Below, piece after piece: positions 9,963 through 21,553 of a stretch of 64,000 nucleotides of DNA. The number at the start of each line of letters is the position of its first letter. Within the stretch, counting starts at the first letter, position 1. Under the pieces are notes generated by a model that saw nothing but the letters and a program-made list of their open reading frames with translations, was not told the DNA's origin and made no database searches. Where the stretch lies: contig JAKOGI010000367.1 of the NCBI GenBank assembly GCA_029747015.1, positions 124,001 to 188,000 of the forward strand, in the 5' to 3' direction. A program made the translations under genes and the position numbers. The DNA is from Carnegiea gigantea. Taxonomy: Eukaryota > Streptophyta > Magnoliopsida > Caryophyllales > Cactaceae.

Positions 9963-10666
9963 CACTCACTGATTAGTGCAGTGTAATTATTTAGAACAAA
10001 CAGCCTTCTAAGCTTTCAGATCAAGGAAGCTTCTCTATCCCTTGTTCAGTTGGGGATGTGACTATCAGCAGGGCACTATGCGACCTTGGAGCTAGCGTGA
10101 GCCTTATGCCCTATTCCATATGCAAGAAGCTGCAAGTCAGGGAGCTGAAACCCACTACCATCTCTCTGCAGCTAGCAGATAGATCAGTCAAATACCCTTT
10201 AGGTATTCTTGAGGATGCCCCACTACAAGTGGGAAAGTTCTTCATACCATGTGATTTCGTGGTTATGGAGATGGAGCAGGACTCCCGCATTCCTATCATA
10301 CTTAGGCGACCTTTTCTAGCCACTACAGGAGCAATGATAGATGCGAAGAATAGCAGGCTTTCCCTTCAAGTAGGGGATGAAAAGGTGAAGTTTAGCTTGC
10401 CACAAGCTATGGCTTCCCCTACCTCGGGCGACTCGTGTTGTAGAGTTGATGTGCTAGAGAAAGCACTCAACCAGGAGGCCAAGGCCCGATATTCTGTGTA
10501 GGATCCACTGGCGGCTGTATTGATTGGTTGCTATGCCACCGACTCCTGTCCACGGGAGAAGGAGGAGTATGCCAGACTCCTCAATGAGTCTACTGGCTAC
10601 ATGCCTAGGCAGTCCCGCAGAAAGATCCTTGGTGTGGAGGAGCTCACCTCCAAGAAAGAAAAGTAG
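9963..10666 (+). pseudogene. Athila aspartic protease and linker to RT
   Basis: The longest open part (10058-10501) contains the active-site motif LCDLGASVSLMPYS, then KPTTISLQLADRS, DFVVMEMEQD and the second motif IPIILRRPFLATTGA (usually ILGRPFL; here Gly is Arg). A TAG at 10499-10501 and another at 10664-10666 interrupt the same frame, which then continues into RT. This means the reading frame was preserved across about 1 kb with only point nonsense changes. The segment just upstream (9963-10057) contains a CSVGDVT motif typical of the protease entry. Confidence 0.88.
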
Positions 10667-11630
10667 TGCCCACCAAAGGTAGAACTAAAACCTCTACCTT
10701 CCCATCTCATGTATGAATTTCGCAACTCCTCTCGTCAGTTACCCGTTATCGTTAATGCTAAATTGGATAGCCCCCAGTTGGAACAATTGTTGGATGTGCT
10801 TCGTAAGCATAGGGCTGCCATTGGGTATAGTATCGATGATATTCGGGGACTTAGTCCTTCGTTTTGCATGCACCGTATTTTTCTTAATGACAGTCATCGC
10901 CCCTCTCGACAATCTCAGCGTCGTCTAAATCCTAACATACAAGAGGTTGTTAAAAAAAAGATTATTAAACTACTTGATGCTGGGATCATCTACCCTATCT
11001 CAGATAGTGAGTGGGCGAGTCCAGTTCAGGTAGTCCCCAAAAATGGAGGCAAGAATTCATAAAGAATGAGCGGCATGAGCTTATTTTCACTAGGACTGTG
11101 ACCGGGTGGCGAATGTGCATTGATTACTGTAAACTAAATCAAGCCACCCGGAAAGATCATTTCCCCCTCCCCTTTATTGACCAAATGTTGGAAAGGTTGG
11201 TACGACATTCCTTCTTCCATTATCTGGATGGTTATTTAGGTTTCTTTCAGATTCCTATCCATCCTGATGACCAGGACAAGACGGCTTTCACGTGACCGTA
11301 TGGTACCTTCGCTTATCGAAGGATGCCATTCGGATTGTGTAATGCCCTTGCCACTTTCCGGCGCTGCATGACCGCCATATTCTCCGATCTTATTGCAAAC
11401 ATCATGGAGGTGTTTATGGATGACTTCTTCATTTATGGAGGTACCTTTGCCCTTTGCTTAGAAAACTTAACCAAGGTACTCTATTGATGTAAAGAAGTCA
11501 ACCTAGTGCTAAATTGGGAGAAGTGTCACTTTATGGTACAGGAGAGGGTTGTACTAGGTCATGTCGGGCACCGAGGTGGACAAAGAAAAAGTTGAGGTCA
11601 TTGAGCAATTGTCCCCTCCTACTTCGGAAA
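10667..11630 (+). pseudogene. Athila reverse transcriptase
   Basis: In frame with the protease, the stretch to 11062 carries HRIFLNDSHRPSRQSQRRLN and KKIIKLLDAGIIYPISDSEW, the RT entry helix. A shift near 11050 moves the reading into the frame 11011-11295 (WRMCIDYCKLNQATRKDHFP, IDQMLERL, FFQIPIHPDDQDKTAFT). After a TGA at 11293-11295 come YGTFAYRRMPFGLCNA and the catalytic region VFMDDFFIYG (near 11408-11437; the usual MDDF core is intact). Another short shift occurs at 11540-11640. Confidence 0.9.
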
Positions 11631-11634
11631 AGGG

Positions 11635-12378
11635 GTGAGGAGTTTCCTTGGTCGTGCGGGGTTTTATCGTCGCTTTATCAAAGATTTCTTCAAGGTTGCT
11701 AAACCTCTAACTCAGTTGCTCGTCAAGGATGCCCAATTTATCTTTATTGATGAGTGCCATGAGGCTTTTTATAGGACCAGACAGGCACTAATTTCTGCCC
11801 CCATCATACAACCACCAGACTAGGATCTTCCATTTAAGATCATGTGCGATGCTAGCGACCATGCGGTGGGGGCAATTTTGGGGCAAAGGAAGGATAAGAA
11901 GCCAGTGGTGATCTACTATGCTAGTAGAACATTGGATGAGGCCTAGCAAAACTGCAGCATGACTGAGAAGGAGCTGCTTGCGGCCGTGTATGCGATGGAG
12001 AAGTTTAGACCTTATCTCCTATGTTCTAAGGTCATCGTTTACACCGACCATTCTGCACTCAAGCACCTCTTCGAGAAGAAGGATGCTAAGCCTCGCCTCA
12101 TCCGGTGGATTCTGCTACTCCAGGAGTTTGATCTGGAGATCAAAGGCAAGGCTGGAGCGGAGAATGTCGTGGCTGATCATCTCTCCAGGCTCATTATTGA
12201 GAGCCATGACATCCCCATTGACGATGCTTTCCCCAACAAGCATCTCCTGACCATCTCATCAAGACAGGCCCCTTGGTTTGCCGATATTACCAACTACCTG
12301 GCCTCAGGAGTCATGGCATATGACTTGTCCTCTCATCAGAATAAGAAATATTTCTATGACATCAAACACTATTTCTAG
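11635..12378 (+). pseudogene. Athila RT connection and RNase H
   Basis: One frame reads SFLGRAGFYRRFIKDF (connection), then FKIMCDASDHAVGAILGQ (first RNase H Asp), [20 protein letters not shown] (Glu), [12 protein letters not shown] (second Asp) and [10 protein letters not shown]. Two in-frame stops (about 11821 and 11944) break it. All catalytic motifs are legible. The stop at 12376-12378 lies within the spacer before the integrase zinc finger. Confidence 0.9.
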
Positions 12379-13560
12379 GAGGAACCCTTCCTGTACAAGC
12401 TATGTAAGGATGGGATCTACAGGCGTTGCCTCCCCGAGGAGGAGGTCCAGAGCGTGATTTTCCATTTTCATGACTCTCCATGGGGGGGCATGCTAGCGCC
12501 TCCAAGACTGCAGCTAAAGTACTCCAAGCTAAGTTCTTTTGGCCCTCAATCTTCAAGGATGTTTACATGTACGTTCGCTCATGTGACCGCTGCTAGCGAA
12601 CAGGGAACTTATGAAGGAAGAATGAGATGCCCCTTAACTTCATCCTCGAAGGTGACGTTTTTGATTATGGGGAATAGACTTCATAGGCCCTTTCCTATCT
12701 TCAAAGGGCAACAAATACATCCTCGTTGCAGTGGATTATATCTCCAAGTGGGTGGAGGCTGTGGCTAGCCCCACCAAGAACTCCAGAGTAGTGGTCAAAT
12801 TTTTCAAGAAAGTCATTTTTCCTAGCTTTGGAGTCCCTAGGGTGCTCATTAGTGATAATGGGGCGCACTTCATAGAGAAGAAACTGGAAATTCTCTTGAT
12901 GAAGTATGGAGTGCACCACAAGTATGGGCTTGGCTACCACCCTCAGACTAGTGGCCAAGTAGAGATCTCTAACCGTGAAATCAAGTCTATTCTGGAGAAA
13001 ACGGTTGCGAGATCGTGAAAAGATTGGGCGGATACGCTCGATGATGCCCTTTGGGCCTACCGCACTGCCCTCAAGACCCCCATTGGCACCAACCCCTTCG
13101 ACTCGTCTATGACAAGCCTTGTCACCTCCCTGTGGAGCTGGAACACAAGGCTTACTGGGCCATCAAACACTTCAATTTTAATTTGAAGTCTGCAGGGGAG
13201 AAAAGGCTGCTGTAGTTGAACGAACTTAAGGAAATTCGATTTGATGCCTATGAGAGTTTGAAACTTTATAAGGAGAGGGTAAAGAGGTGGCATGATCGGT
13301 TTATCAACAGGCGAGAGTTCCGGGAAGGCGACTTGGTCCTCCTCTTCAATTCCCTCTTGAAGCACTTCCCGGGAAAGCTTCATTCTAGATGGTTGGGCCC
13401 CTTCAAGTTGTTGAAGGTGTACCCATATGGGGCTATTAAGATTGGCACTGAGACAAGCGGCTCGTTCAAGGTGAACGGGTCTCGCTTGAAATACTGCATC
13501 GCCAGTGAGTCATTTGGGGGGAAGGTTACTTGTGCCCTCCCCGATGTCTCTTCCCTGTAG
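12379..13560 (+). pseudogene. Athila integrase
   Basis: The zinc finger region is scrambled by shifts (12390-12700), but the core is clear: [20 protein letters not shown] (first Asp), [10 protein letters not shown] (second Asp), [17 protein letters not shown] (Glu) in 12731-13018, which ends in a TGA. After a shift, 13216-13560 encodes the C-terminal domain: YKERVKRWHDRFINRREF, DLVLLFNS, FPGKLHSRWLGPFKLLKVYP and a GSFKVNGSRLK end. No chromodomain follows, as expected for Athila. The stop at 13558-13560 is at the normal end of pol. Confidence 0.9.
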
Positions 13561-14364
13561 AGATTCGTAAGGTCAAGCTTGGGACCTAAAACAAGCGCTT
13601 CTTAGGAGGCAACCTAAGCTTTACTGCTTCCGGGAAAAAAATGAAAAAAAAAGGGGAAAAAAATAAAAAATGACAAAAAAAGGGGACATGAGAGGAAAAA
13701 GTTCACGCAAAAAAATGAGTGAGAAAAGAAGAAGTAACGGATTTGTCAGAAGATGACTTAGGGGGCAGAAAGTTAGCGTGGTCACCCCATGCCGGGCGGC
13801 GTGGGCGTGCCACACCCCCTCAACACTTCAAGAAAAAACAAGGGAGCTAGAAAAAACCATGATTCATCGATCAGCAAAGTGGCACGGTTGCCATGTGCCT
13901 TGTGGCACGACCGTGCCATTGTCACCCTGCAGCACGCCCAACCACGATGTGGCACGGTGTGCCCATGCCTGGTGGCACGACTGTGCCACCTTAAAAACCG
14001 GCTAAATTTCCTGAGTTCTCCTTCTTCCTCATTCTTCCCCCATTCAATCTCTTCACTTTCTCTCTCTACAAGCACGCCATTTCCTCTCCCTCCATCACCA
14101 TTACCGCATCAAATCCCCCCCAAACCCTCAAATTCTCTCAATGTTTTCCAAATTCATTCAATTCTTTCACTTTCCTCCACTTTCCTCTCAAAATTTCTCT
14201 TCACTTCACCCAAATACACCCTTTCCTGGAACCCACTTTCTCTCTCTAAAACCCTAACCTCCATTGTTGAGGTGTAAGGTTGTAGAGAAAGAAATTGTCA
14301 CTCCTCTTGCCATTTTCAGCTCTTACCTCCACTTTTAGGTCCTGATATGTTGTTAGTTCATACC
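13561..14364 (+). other. Athila spacer between pol and the ATHILA ORF
   Basis: Contains A-rich runs (13637-13690), a GC-rich block with repeated GGCACG/CGTGCC inverted motifs (13880-13990; perfect-arm copies at 13904-13917 and 13974-13987), then a long C/T-rich tract (14020-14270) resembling a transcript leader. Open frames here in both directions (up to 162 codons at 13789-14277) come from low-complexity composition and show no domain. Confidence 0.7.
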
Positions 14365-15980
14365 ATGGGTAAGAAACGAGTTGGAGAAACTTCAAGGGCT
14401 CTATCCCAACCCAAGAAATCATCACAGGCAACCTCCTCTTCAGTTGCAACCGCTTCTGCTAAAGGTGCTAAGGATGCATACCCTCTGATTTTACCTGCTA
14501 GCACTAGGGGTTTGCAGTTTGTCAATGATGAACAAAAGTCCCCATACGAGCTTTTAGCCACTAAGAACACTAGTGAGCAGAAATATTTTTATGTTGACTC
14601 GTTGAGGCCTTTGGGAATGCTAGATGACATGTTGACTCTAATTGTTAGATTAGGATGGACTGAGTATATAAACATGCAATGTACATCCTATGATCACCTT
14701 TTGGTCGAGTTTTTGAGTTCCTTAAATGTTGATTGGGATGGTAGTTATGGTGGTCATGAGGTCACCATTTATTTTTGTATGTTCAACAGCGACTACCGGA
14801 TGAGTTTAAGGACGTTTAATGAATTGCTGAGATTTTCCATGGTCGACGGGGTTTTTAGAGATGTGCCCTCGTTGTGGCGACCTGATCCCATTTAGCTGAG
14901 CATTACCTGCTCCAAATGGAAGGAATACCATGATCGGTGGGGGAGACCTAGGATTTTTGATCCCTGACAGGCCAAGGCCACAGACATCTGTAATGTCAAC
15001 CTGCGGTACCTGCGGTACCTGCAGCGCCTAACCGTCAACATTATTTTCGGGCATAACGACAACCAAAATGGTTATCAAAAGTAGAGCTGTTTATTATCTG
15101 GTGCGCCCCATCAGGTACCCCATTGACACGGGGGCATTTATAATCCGCCACTTAGCGGAAGTAGCCAAGACTAGCAACAAGAATGTCATTAGCGTTGGCG
15201 GCACTGTTACCACCATTGCTAATGCACTAGGCTACAGCTCGCGACTCTCCACTCTCGAGTCCCATTTCCTAGGTGGTCACCTCGACCTCAGCACCCTCCA
15301 CCATATGCATATTATTGACACCCAACGCGATACCATTAGATACCCCCACCACAAAACCATCCTTCTCACCCTGCCCAGTGTTGAACGCACCACAGTCACC
15401 AACAAAAGAAATTGAAACTGCGACCAGAGGATTGTTAGGGCCACTGTTCTACCCAGGGTGGAACAGTTAGCAGTAGATGAGGACACCGAGTTTGATGAGG
15501 AGGGGGATAAGGAGTATGATGATGAGGAGGAGGAGGATATTGATGTGGGCTGAGGAGAGCCCGAGCCGGAGGCTGCCCATGCTGAAGAGGCGGCCATCCC
15601 ACCACCGCCACCATTCACACATGAGATGGGTAGGTCTTTTTCCTCGGCTGCATACATGCCGCTTGACCTCACCTTTCTCCAGTCTTTTTCCAACCTGCAC
15701 ATAGAAGTTTCAGGGCTTCGGGAGGGATTCACTGGCATGCGTGCGGATTTTGGTCGCCTATCTGGGCGCATGGATTCCATCGAGGAGGGAATATCCTATT
15801 TTTGGGGTTTCGCCGACCGCCAGCAGAAGCGAGAGCACCAGCGGATTCAGAGGGAGGAGGAACAGGCTATGAGGAAAGCCCGGGAGTACGAGGAGCGCCG
15901 GTGGATGAACGAGCTACTTTGACGCCAGTCGGAGTCCATTCGACTGATGGAGGAGCGTTTACGCCCCTTTAAGGGCGGTT
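14365..15980 (+). pseudogene. ATHILA-family ORF (third coding region of Athila, function unknown)
   Basis: I chose the ATG at 14365 because of its strong plant start context (ACCATGGG); an upstream in-frame ATG exists at 14347. The first piece (to 14895) has FYVDSLRPLGMLDDMLTLIV, YDHLLVEFLSSLNVDW and YRMSLRTFNELLRF, which match the ATHILA ORF-1 family known from Arabidopsis elements. A second piece (15068-15415) has IDTGAFIIRHL and VGGTVTTIANALGY. The third (to about 15980) has an acidic run, a Pro run and a Gln/Arg/Glu-rich coiled-coil end. These proteins sit where retroviruses have env, but no membrane segment is visible here. A 9-bp duplication (CCTGCGGTA twice, about 15000-15018) and several stops break it. 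Confidence 0.8.
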
Positions 15981-17931
15981 AGGGCGGCTCCTCATTCTTC
16001 CCATCTTGTGATCCCTCCACCTTCCATCCATTCCCTCCGCATTTCTGGCCACCTCTACGGCCCCACGGCACCTAGTGACTGTGAATGTATTCCCCCTTCC
16101 CCTTCTTTTCTTATGCATCATATTTTCATTGGGGCTAATGAAGGGTCCCCGCATAGGAGGATGTTTATATCTGTTTAGTGGGGTGCATTGTATATATTTC
16201 CTCGCATTTAGTACTTTAGGTTTCATTCTAGTTCAGCGGCATTCTTAGGTGATTGCTAGGTCTTCATTTCATTTCATGCATTAGGTACGCATATAGGTAG
16301 GGTTGCATTGTACATATTTTATTTTCTAACCCTTGGTCTCGAGTGGAAACGTGTTGGTTAGAGCTTTCCAAGACTGCGAGGTAATTCTTCCAACCCTTCT
16401 CTTCATTTATCCACTAGTTGACTGCTTAGGGTGATTTATTGTTTTGGTTATTACTACCTTCCAAAAAAATTAAAAAAATAAAAAACAAATTTGAAACCCC
16501 TCCTATGAAGATAACCAAGGCATTGGTGATCAATTGGTTGACATGGTTATGCATATTTGTGGGTTATTTGTGCCAAATGCCTTTGGGTGATGATTTTGAA
16601 AGCGTTTCGACTGCATTGTTTGGTTTGCATGCTGCTTGCCCTTAAACTTCCCTCATCATGATTGATTATTCCTTTTAAGTGGGATATCTCTGGGGCTAGT
16701 TGTGTGTTTGGTAGTGTGACCCGTGAGATTTTGAGCCTATAGACTAATTCATCAATTTAGTCTTATATTTTCTTTCATGTGTGTCTCTTCCATGACTACA
16801 TCTCTAGAACTTGCTTTGATTCTCTTTGAAATTGCATTCAGTATGTGCATTATGATAAAATGATAGAGGCATTCATTTGTTTCCTGAGCTACATAGCCAA
16901 ATCTGCCACCCGTGATTTAATGTTTTGACCCCTTGCTTACCCCTTTAAGCCTTGCCCGTTTTTATTGTGAACCCTTCACTATTAGCTATTGGCCTAAACA
17001 CATCTCCTACCTCTAAGCCAAAGCCAGTGAAGCAACACTTCGTTATTTTATGGGTCATTTTTGGGCGTTATGCAAATTGGTGATTCATTTTAGTGTATGC
17101 GGGGATGTACCATGGTGATCATTGGGGATTGAGTGTATAGTTATTGCGTGTGCCAATCATTCATTTCCTTTTCAAAAAACAAAGGAAGAAAAACATGTTT
17201 CCAAAAAAAAAAAGAGAGAAAAAAGAAGAAGAAACTTGTTGAAATTCAAATGAATGAAAAAAAGAACAGAAGTGGTAAATGAGAGAGTGTATGGCATGTT
17301 GTCGCAGTTCATTCCCGATGGTCTATCTACTTAAGGGTGTATTCTTATTGCATTTTAGGAGAGTGTGTGGTACAGTTGGTTCAATTTTTGGTTGCTCACT
17401 CACTTTGGCTGTTAGCTCCTCATTTCCCAAATTGTTTGCCCCCCTTCTACCTGTGCCCTTAGCCCCATTACAACCCTGAAAAGTCCTCTTGATTTTTATT
17501 TTGTATATTGCGCTTTCATGGTGGAGAATTGAGAATTTTACCAAGCCTATGATAGTTTGTTCGCTTGGAAGAGAGTTGAGTGAACTTTCTTACATCTTAA
17601 ATACATGTAAGAGACCGCATTTGCTTCATTCCCCTTATGAGAGTCACTGCCAGGCCTTCAAGCCCACTACCTATTTGGAGGCATCTTGATTGGGGAGGGG
17701 TCTGATATGGTATGACTGGATGCCGAGTTGAACATATGGTCTTCCTAACGTTTTTAAATAAGTTTTGAAATTACATATTTATGCCTCGAATCACTCCACT
17801 AGTTATGCACACCTATGCTTGATTTGACTGATCTCCCATTGCCTTTGCCTGAGGAGGCGAGTGGTTAGAGGTTTTTGTCCCCCTACCGGTTCATTCATGT
17901 CTCAGTCTTGCTGGGGATAAGCAAGCGATAA
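15981..17931 (+). other. Athila 3' untranslated region
   Basis: About 2 kb without a gene, between the ATHILA ORF and the polypurine tract. It has A-rich stretches at 16458-16490 and 17175-17260. Frames of 60-85 codons scattered through it lack motifs. A long 3' UTR is normal for this lineage. Confidence 0.75.
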
Positions 17932-17943
17932 GCATGGGGGAGT
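17932..17943 (+). other. Polypurine tract of the Athila element
   Basis: GCATGGGGGAGT directly precedes a TGATAAACC LTR start, the usual arrangement in Athila/Tat-group elements. Confidence 0.85.
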
Positions 17944-19240
17944 TGATAAACCTCTATTTTACCTTATTTAGACTCGATTTTTACCTCTTATTTCGGCGTT
18001 TTTCGATAAAACTTCGAAAGTATAGAGGTTGATTAGGAATTCTTTACCCCAAATTCGCCTATATGACGTGTTTTTGTGTTTTCAGGAGTTCAATTAGAAG
18101 AAATGAGGAAAACAGGTGAATGTTGTGCTAAACAGGAGCCAAAAAGGTAGATTTTGAGTTAAGAGGAAGTGGCATGGGGCCACCATGCCATGCAGGATGA
18201 TCGTGCCACCCAGGAAACAAGAAAATGAGAGGCAGCAAAGTGGCACGGTGGCACCGTGCTGTGCCACCTTAGTGAAGCCTGGTTAATTGCGATTTCGCAT
18301 TATAATTTGGGGGTTCTGCAATTTTCTATGGGTTCCTCTCTCGAAAAACGACTACTTTAGGGTTCTTAGTTCTGAATTGTTGTTTTTGACTTCGAAGCAT
18401 TAGATTGAGATTAATTGATGCATTTGGTAGATTATTGCCATAGTTAATACAAAGTACGTTCCTTCCCCTTTCTTCTCTTGTATTTTAGCTCAAAGTTAGT
18501 GCTTTTAATCATGTTCGCGTTCTTGATTGTGATTTTGATTGAAATGATGATTAGAGGCTAAATTTATTGTCAAGGATTAGGCATAGCCCCTATTGTATGA
18601 ATTGGAACCATGTTCTAAGTTTTGTTAATGAATTCCCATGTTTATGATTGAACTACCACCTAGCACGCCAAGTGTTCGATGAATAGCCTGAAAGGCTGAA
18701 TTCCTATTCTTAAGTTAGAGTTTAGGAGATCAACGACAGTTGAATCCTTTACTTAGAGCTGCTTTGTGAGCAATTTAATTTCTTAACATGAAAATAGTTA
18801 GGAGTTCAATTGGGAATAATAGTTACTAAATCCTGTGGTTTGGTTAATTCCTGTTTCATGAAAATAGATAATTAGGATCACCTCACTAGCCTAATCACCT
18901 TCGAGAGAAGGTGTAGATGCGCTTTAATTGGTAAGCATTCCATTTCGGTTGTCTGTGTGGGTCAAATTGCATGACTTAGTTTATAATCCAAGGAGCACAA
19001 TAGTGTGGTGATCCCCAATCTAAAACCCTTGTTAGTATTGATTTAGATAATAGTAGTAGTCTTCAACAGAATAGAACTGTTACTTACTAAAAACCAATTT
19101 TAGTAGATCCTGGTTTAAATAGAGTGTTATATATTGGTTCGGTGGTTGAAACCGAGTTCTCTGTGGACACGACCCGTACTTGTCGTTGCTAGCTCCAACT
19201 GGCACTGTGCACTTGCGGTAACACAATTTCAAATGTAACA
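17944..19240 (+). repeat. 3' LTR of the Athila element
   Basis: Begins TGATAAACCTCTATTTTACC right after the polypurine tract and ends ...AAATGTAACA at 19240, giving about 1297 bp with TG...CA ends. The last 100 bp (GACACGACCCGTACTTGTCG; then GTGCACTTGCGGTAACACAA) match the U5 end typical of the lineage. A GC-rich block at 18165-18275 repeats the GTGGCACG/CGTGCCAC motif seen in the pol-ORF spacer. The following AGTTT would be one half of a target duplication, but the 5' partner is lost. Confidence 0.85.
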
Positions 19241-20390
19241 AGTTTTTAATGGATGCATTGCTAGCATGTTGTATGCTCTTTTCTCAAGTCATGACTCTGC
19301 TATTTCCCTCTTGTACAACATGAAGAGACCTCTTAAATTAAATTCAAGTATAGATCAAGCATACGAGTAATCTAGGTCATGTTAAAATGAGTTGTGTACT
19401 TGGATTATTATGATTTTATGTTTGGTTATTTGGTTTAAGAATTAGATTTACTCTGTTATCTGTTTGCTCTTTAAACTGGTTACCCTCAAAGCGTGGACAT
19501 CATAGAAAACACGGATATGATGTAGCACATCACTGTGTCACTCTCCCAAAAATGATTAAAGATATGATAGTGTCAAATGGACATGATTCATCGCTAAAAA
19601 AAAATATTTATCTAATCATTTATGCAATTATTAATTCTTTATTCATTATTTTCATCCAAAGTTTTGGATGGTATAAGACAAAGTACTAATGCTATCAGCT
19701 GTCACATGTGGAATGGATGCTTGAATATAAACAAATAGACGACTCTTGTAAGTTTGTAACCTACATCTTTTTAACATTAGTGGCTCACAGAAGTTATGTG
19801 TTTAGACGTGAAAAAAATCACAAAATCAATGCTCATAAAGCATGCAGGCCTACTAATGCTAAATAATAAAACATATTGTTTAAGGCATTCGCTATGCATA
19901 AAAGAGTTCCAAGAATTCCTAAGATGGTTACCTTCTTTGAAGCATAGTTCTAAGGCATACATGCTAGATGATCAAGCGCTGATCAATTCTATCTAGTCTG
20001 TGCACGTACAAAAATACTTGCAAGCGATCCGACATTGTTTACTTTAAACTTAGTGCAAAGTTGTTATTGCATCTTCCTCTCTCTACTTGGTTTACTTTAA
20101 TGGTCTTCCGCTCTCTATCTTGTATTATGATATTGGCCTTCGTACTGCACAAGTAGCAATTACGCTACATTTTTACAATCTCCAAACTCATATGCTTCCT
20201 TTTCATATTTAGTACCCTTATTGAAGTACAATAGGAATCTACAATGCATTTATGCTTCTTCCCAGCTTGAAAGTTTAATTACTCACTTATAAAATTTATT
20301 TCGATCAGTTCTCCTATTTTTTGCAGCCTTAAAAATCCTTACTATTGGATGCCATACCTAGTCTAGATTTTAATTTTCAAATGCAAGTTG
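19241..20390. other. Unassigned DNA between Athila LTR and MULE
   Basis: AT-rich, with only short frames (61-66 codons on both strands at 19777-19996) that overlap each other and show no motif. I see nothing else in it. This could be unique flanking DNA or heavily decayed repeats. Confidence 0.4.
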
Positions 20391-21078
20391 ACTTGAATTT
20401 CACCACATCCAAACTACGTTCTTGGCCGAAAATGCCATTGAACTTTTACAAATATTCATAAATGCATTTAAATTTTTTTTTGTACCAACCGATGCCAATA
20501 AACTTGTTTATTTAGGCTAACTATGGCACTTAATTGACTAATTCCGGTCACATAATAGAAAAACAAAATTTGACTTGGGTCAAATAAGCAACACATTAAG
20601 AATATAAACGAAAGAGGAAATACCTATCCACTAAACCCTCCCTCCCAACAGAAACCTTGAACCCTCATTCCTATTACCTTGTTCATTGTTATCTCTCTCT
20701 ATAAGAGTGACTCAATCGCTAACCCTAAAAATAAGCATTTGTTGAGTTCCTATGTGAAAAGCACATCAGAAATTGCAAGAATCTAGCATTCTATTGTCAA
20801 AGATCAGCCTATTTATCAACAGGTTGCTTCTAGGGTTTTACAAATGAAAAATTTACAAATTGAGTTGTGATTGTTGTTTGAAATGTTGTTGTTTTGGTAT
20901 GTTATGGTTTTCTAGTTGATATAGAAGTATAATTTCAACTTAGTTAGTTATTTGATTTGGTTTTCGAAGTTTAATTTGTGAATTTGGAAGGGCTGTAAAC
21001 CTTAGTGCCCTATTTTCCCCTTTCTTCAGTTTTGAATGGGGCTTAATTTTTGGATTTCACTTATAATATGCAGAATGG

Positions 21079-21086
21079 GTGGTCAT
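21079..21086 (+). repeat. Target site duplication, left copy (hAT-like)
   Basis: GTGGTCAT immediately precedes the CAGGGGCGGAGC terminus. Its partner GTGGTGAT follows the other terminus at 24203-24210 (7 of 8 identical). hAT transposons make 8-bp duplications. Confidence 0.85.
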
Positions 21087-21185
21087 CAGGGGCGGAGCAA
21101 TGTTGGTGTAAGGGGTGCTAACTGACACCCTAGGTATTTGGGAAAAAAAAACTTATTTATTAAAAATTTTATGGAAAAAATGATA

Positions 21186-21282
21186 CATACATATATGTGT
21201 GTGTGTGTGTGTGTGTGTGCGTGTGTGTGCGCACGCGTGCGTGCGTGTATCTATATATATATACACACACACACACACACAT

Positions 21283-21321
<39 letters not shown>

Positions 21322-21322
21322 G

Positions 21323-21379
<57 letters not shown>

Positions 21380-21415
21380 CATATATACATATATATAGAT
21401 ATATATATGCATATA

Positions 21416-21465
<50 letters not shown>

Positions 21466-21484
21466 GTATGTATGTATGTATATA

Positions 21485-21542
<58 letters not shown>

Positions 21543-21553
21543 ACATACATATA
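21186..21553. repeat. Compound microsatellite (TG)n/(CA)n/(TA)n
   Basis: Alternating purine-pyrimidine DNA for ~370 bp: blocks of TG, CA and long TA runs with interspersed GTAT and GTGC units. The apparent frames of 86-152 codons on both strands are repeats of Tyr/Ile, Cys/Val and His/Thr and are not genes. Confidence 0.97.

Larger units (their letters stand above)
9488..19240 (+). mobile_element. 5'-truncated Athila-type Ty3/gypsy retrotransposon
   Basis: Reads in order: gag fragments, DLGA-type protease, RT, RNase H, integrase, a long spacer, an ATHILA-family ORF, another long spacer, a polypurine tract and a 3' LTR. The non-chromodomain integrase end and the additional ORF after pol are hallmarks of Athila elements. 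The 5' LTR, leader and most of gag are missing: the element begins inside gag right after the inverted LTR arm. Base composition is visibly more GC-rich over 9.5-16 kb than in flanking DNA. Stops and shifts in every domain show it is dead. Confidence 0.9.

Noticed and set aside
13778..14277. Overlapping frames of 75-162 codons, both strands
   Set aside because: Low-complexity C/T-rich and palindromic non-coding DNA in the Athila spacer; no domain, and both strands are open.
15277..15780. 167-codon minus-strand frame, Ser-rich
   Set aside because: Antisense shadow of the ATHILA ORF: the Ser run is the reverse of the acidic GAG/GAT-rich codons.
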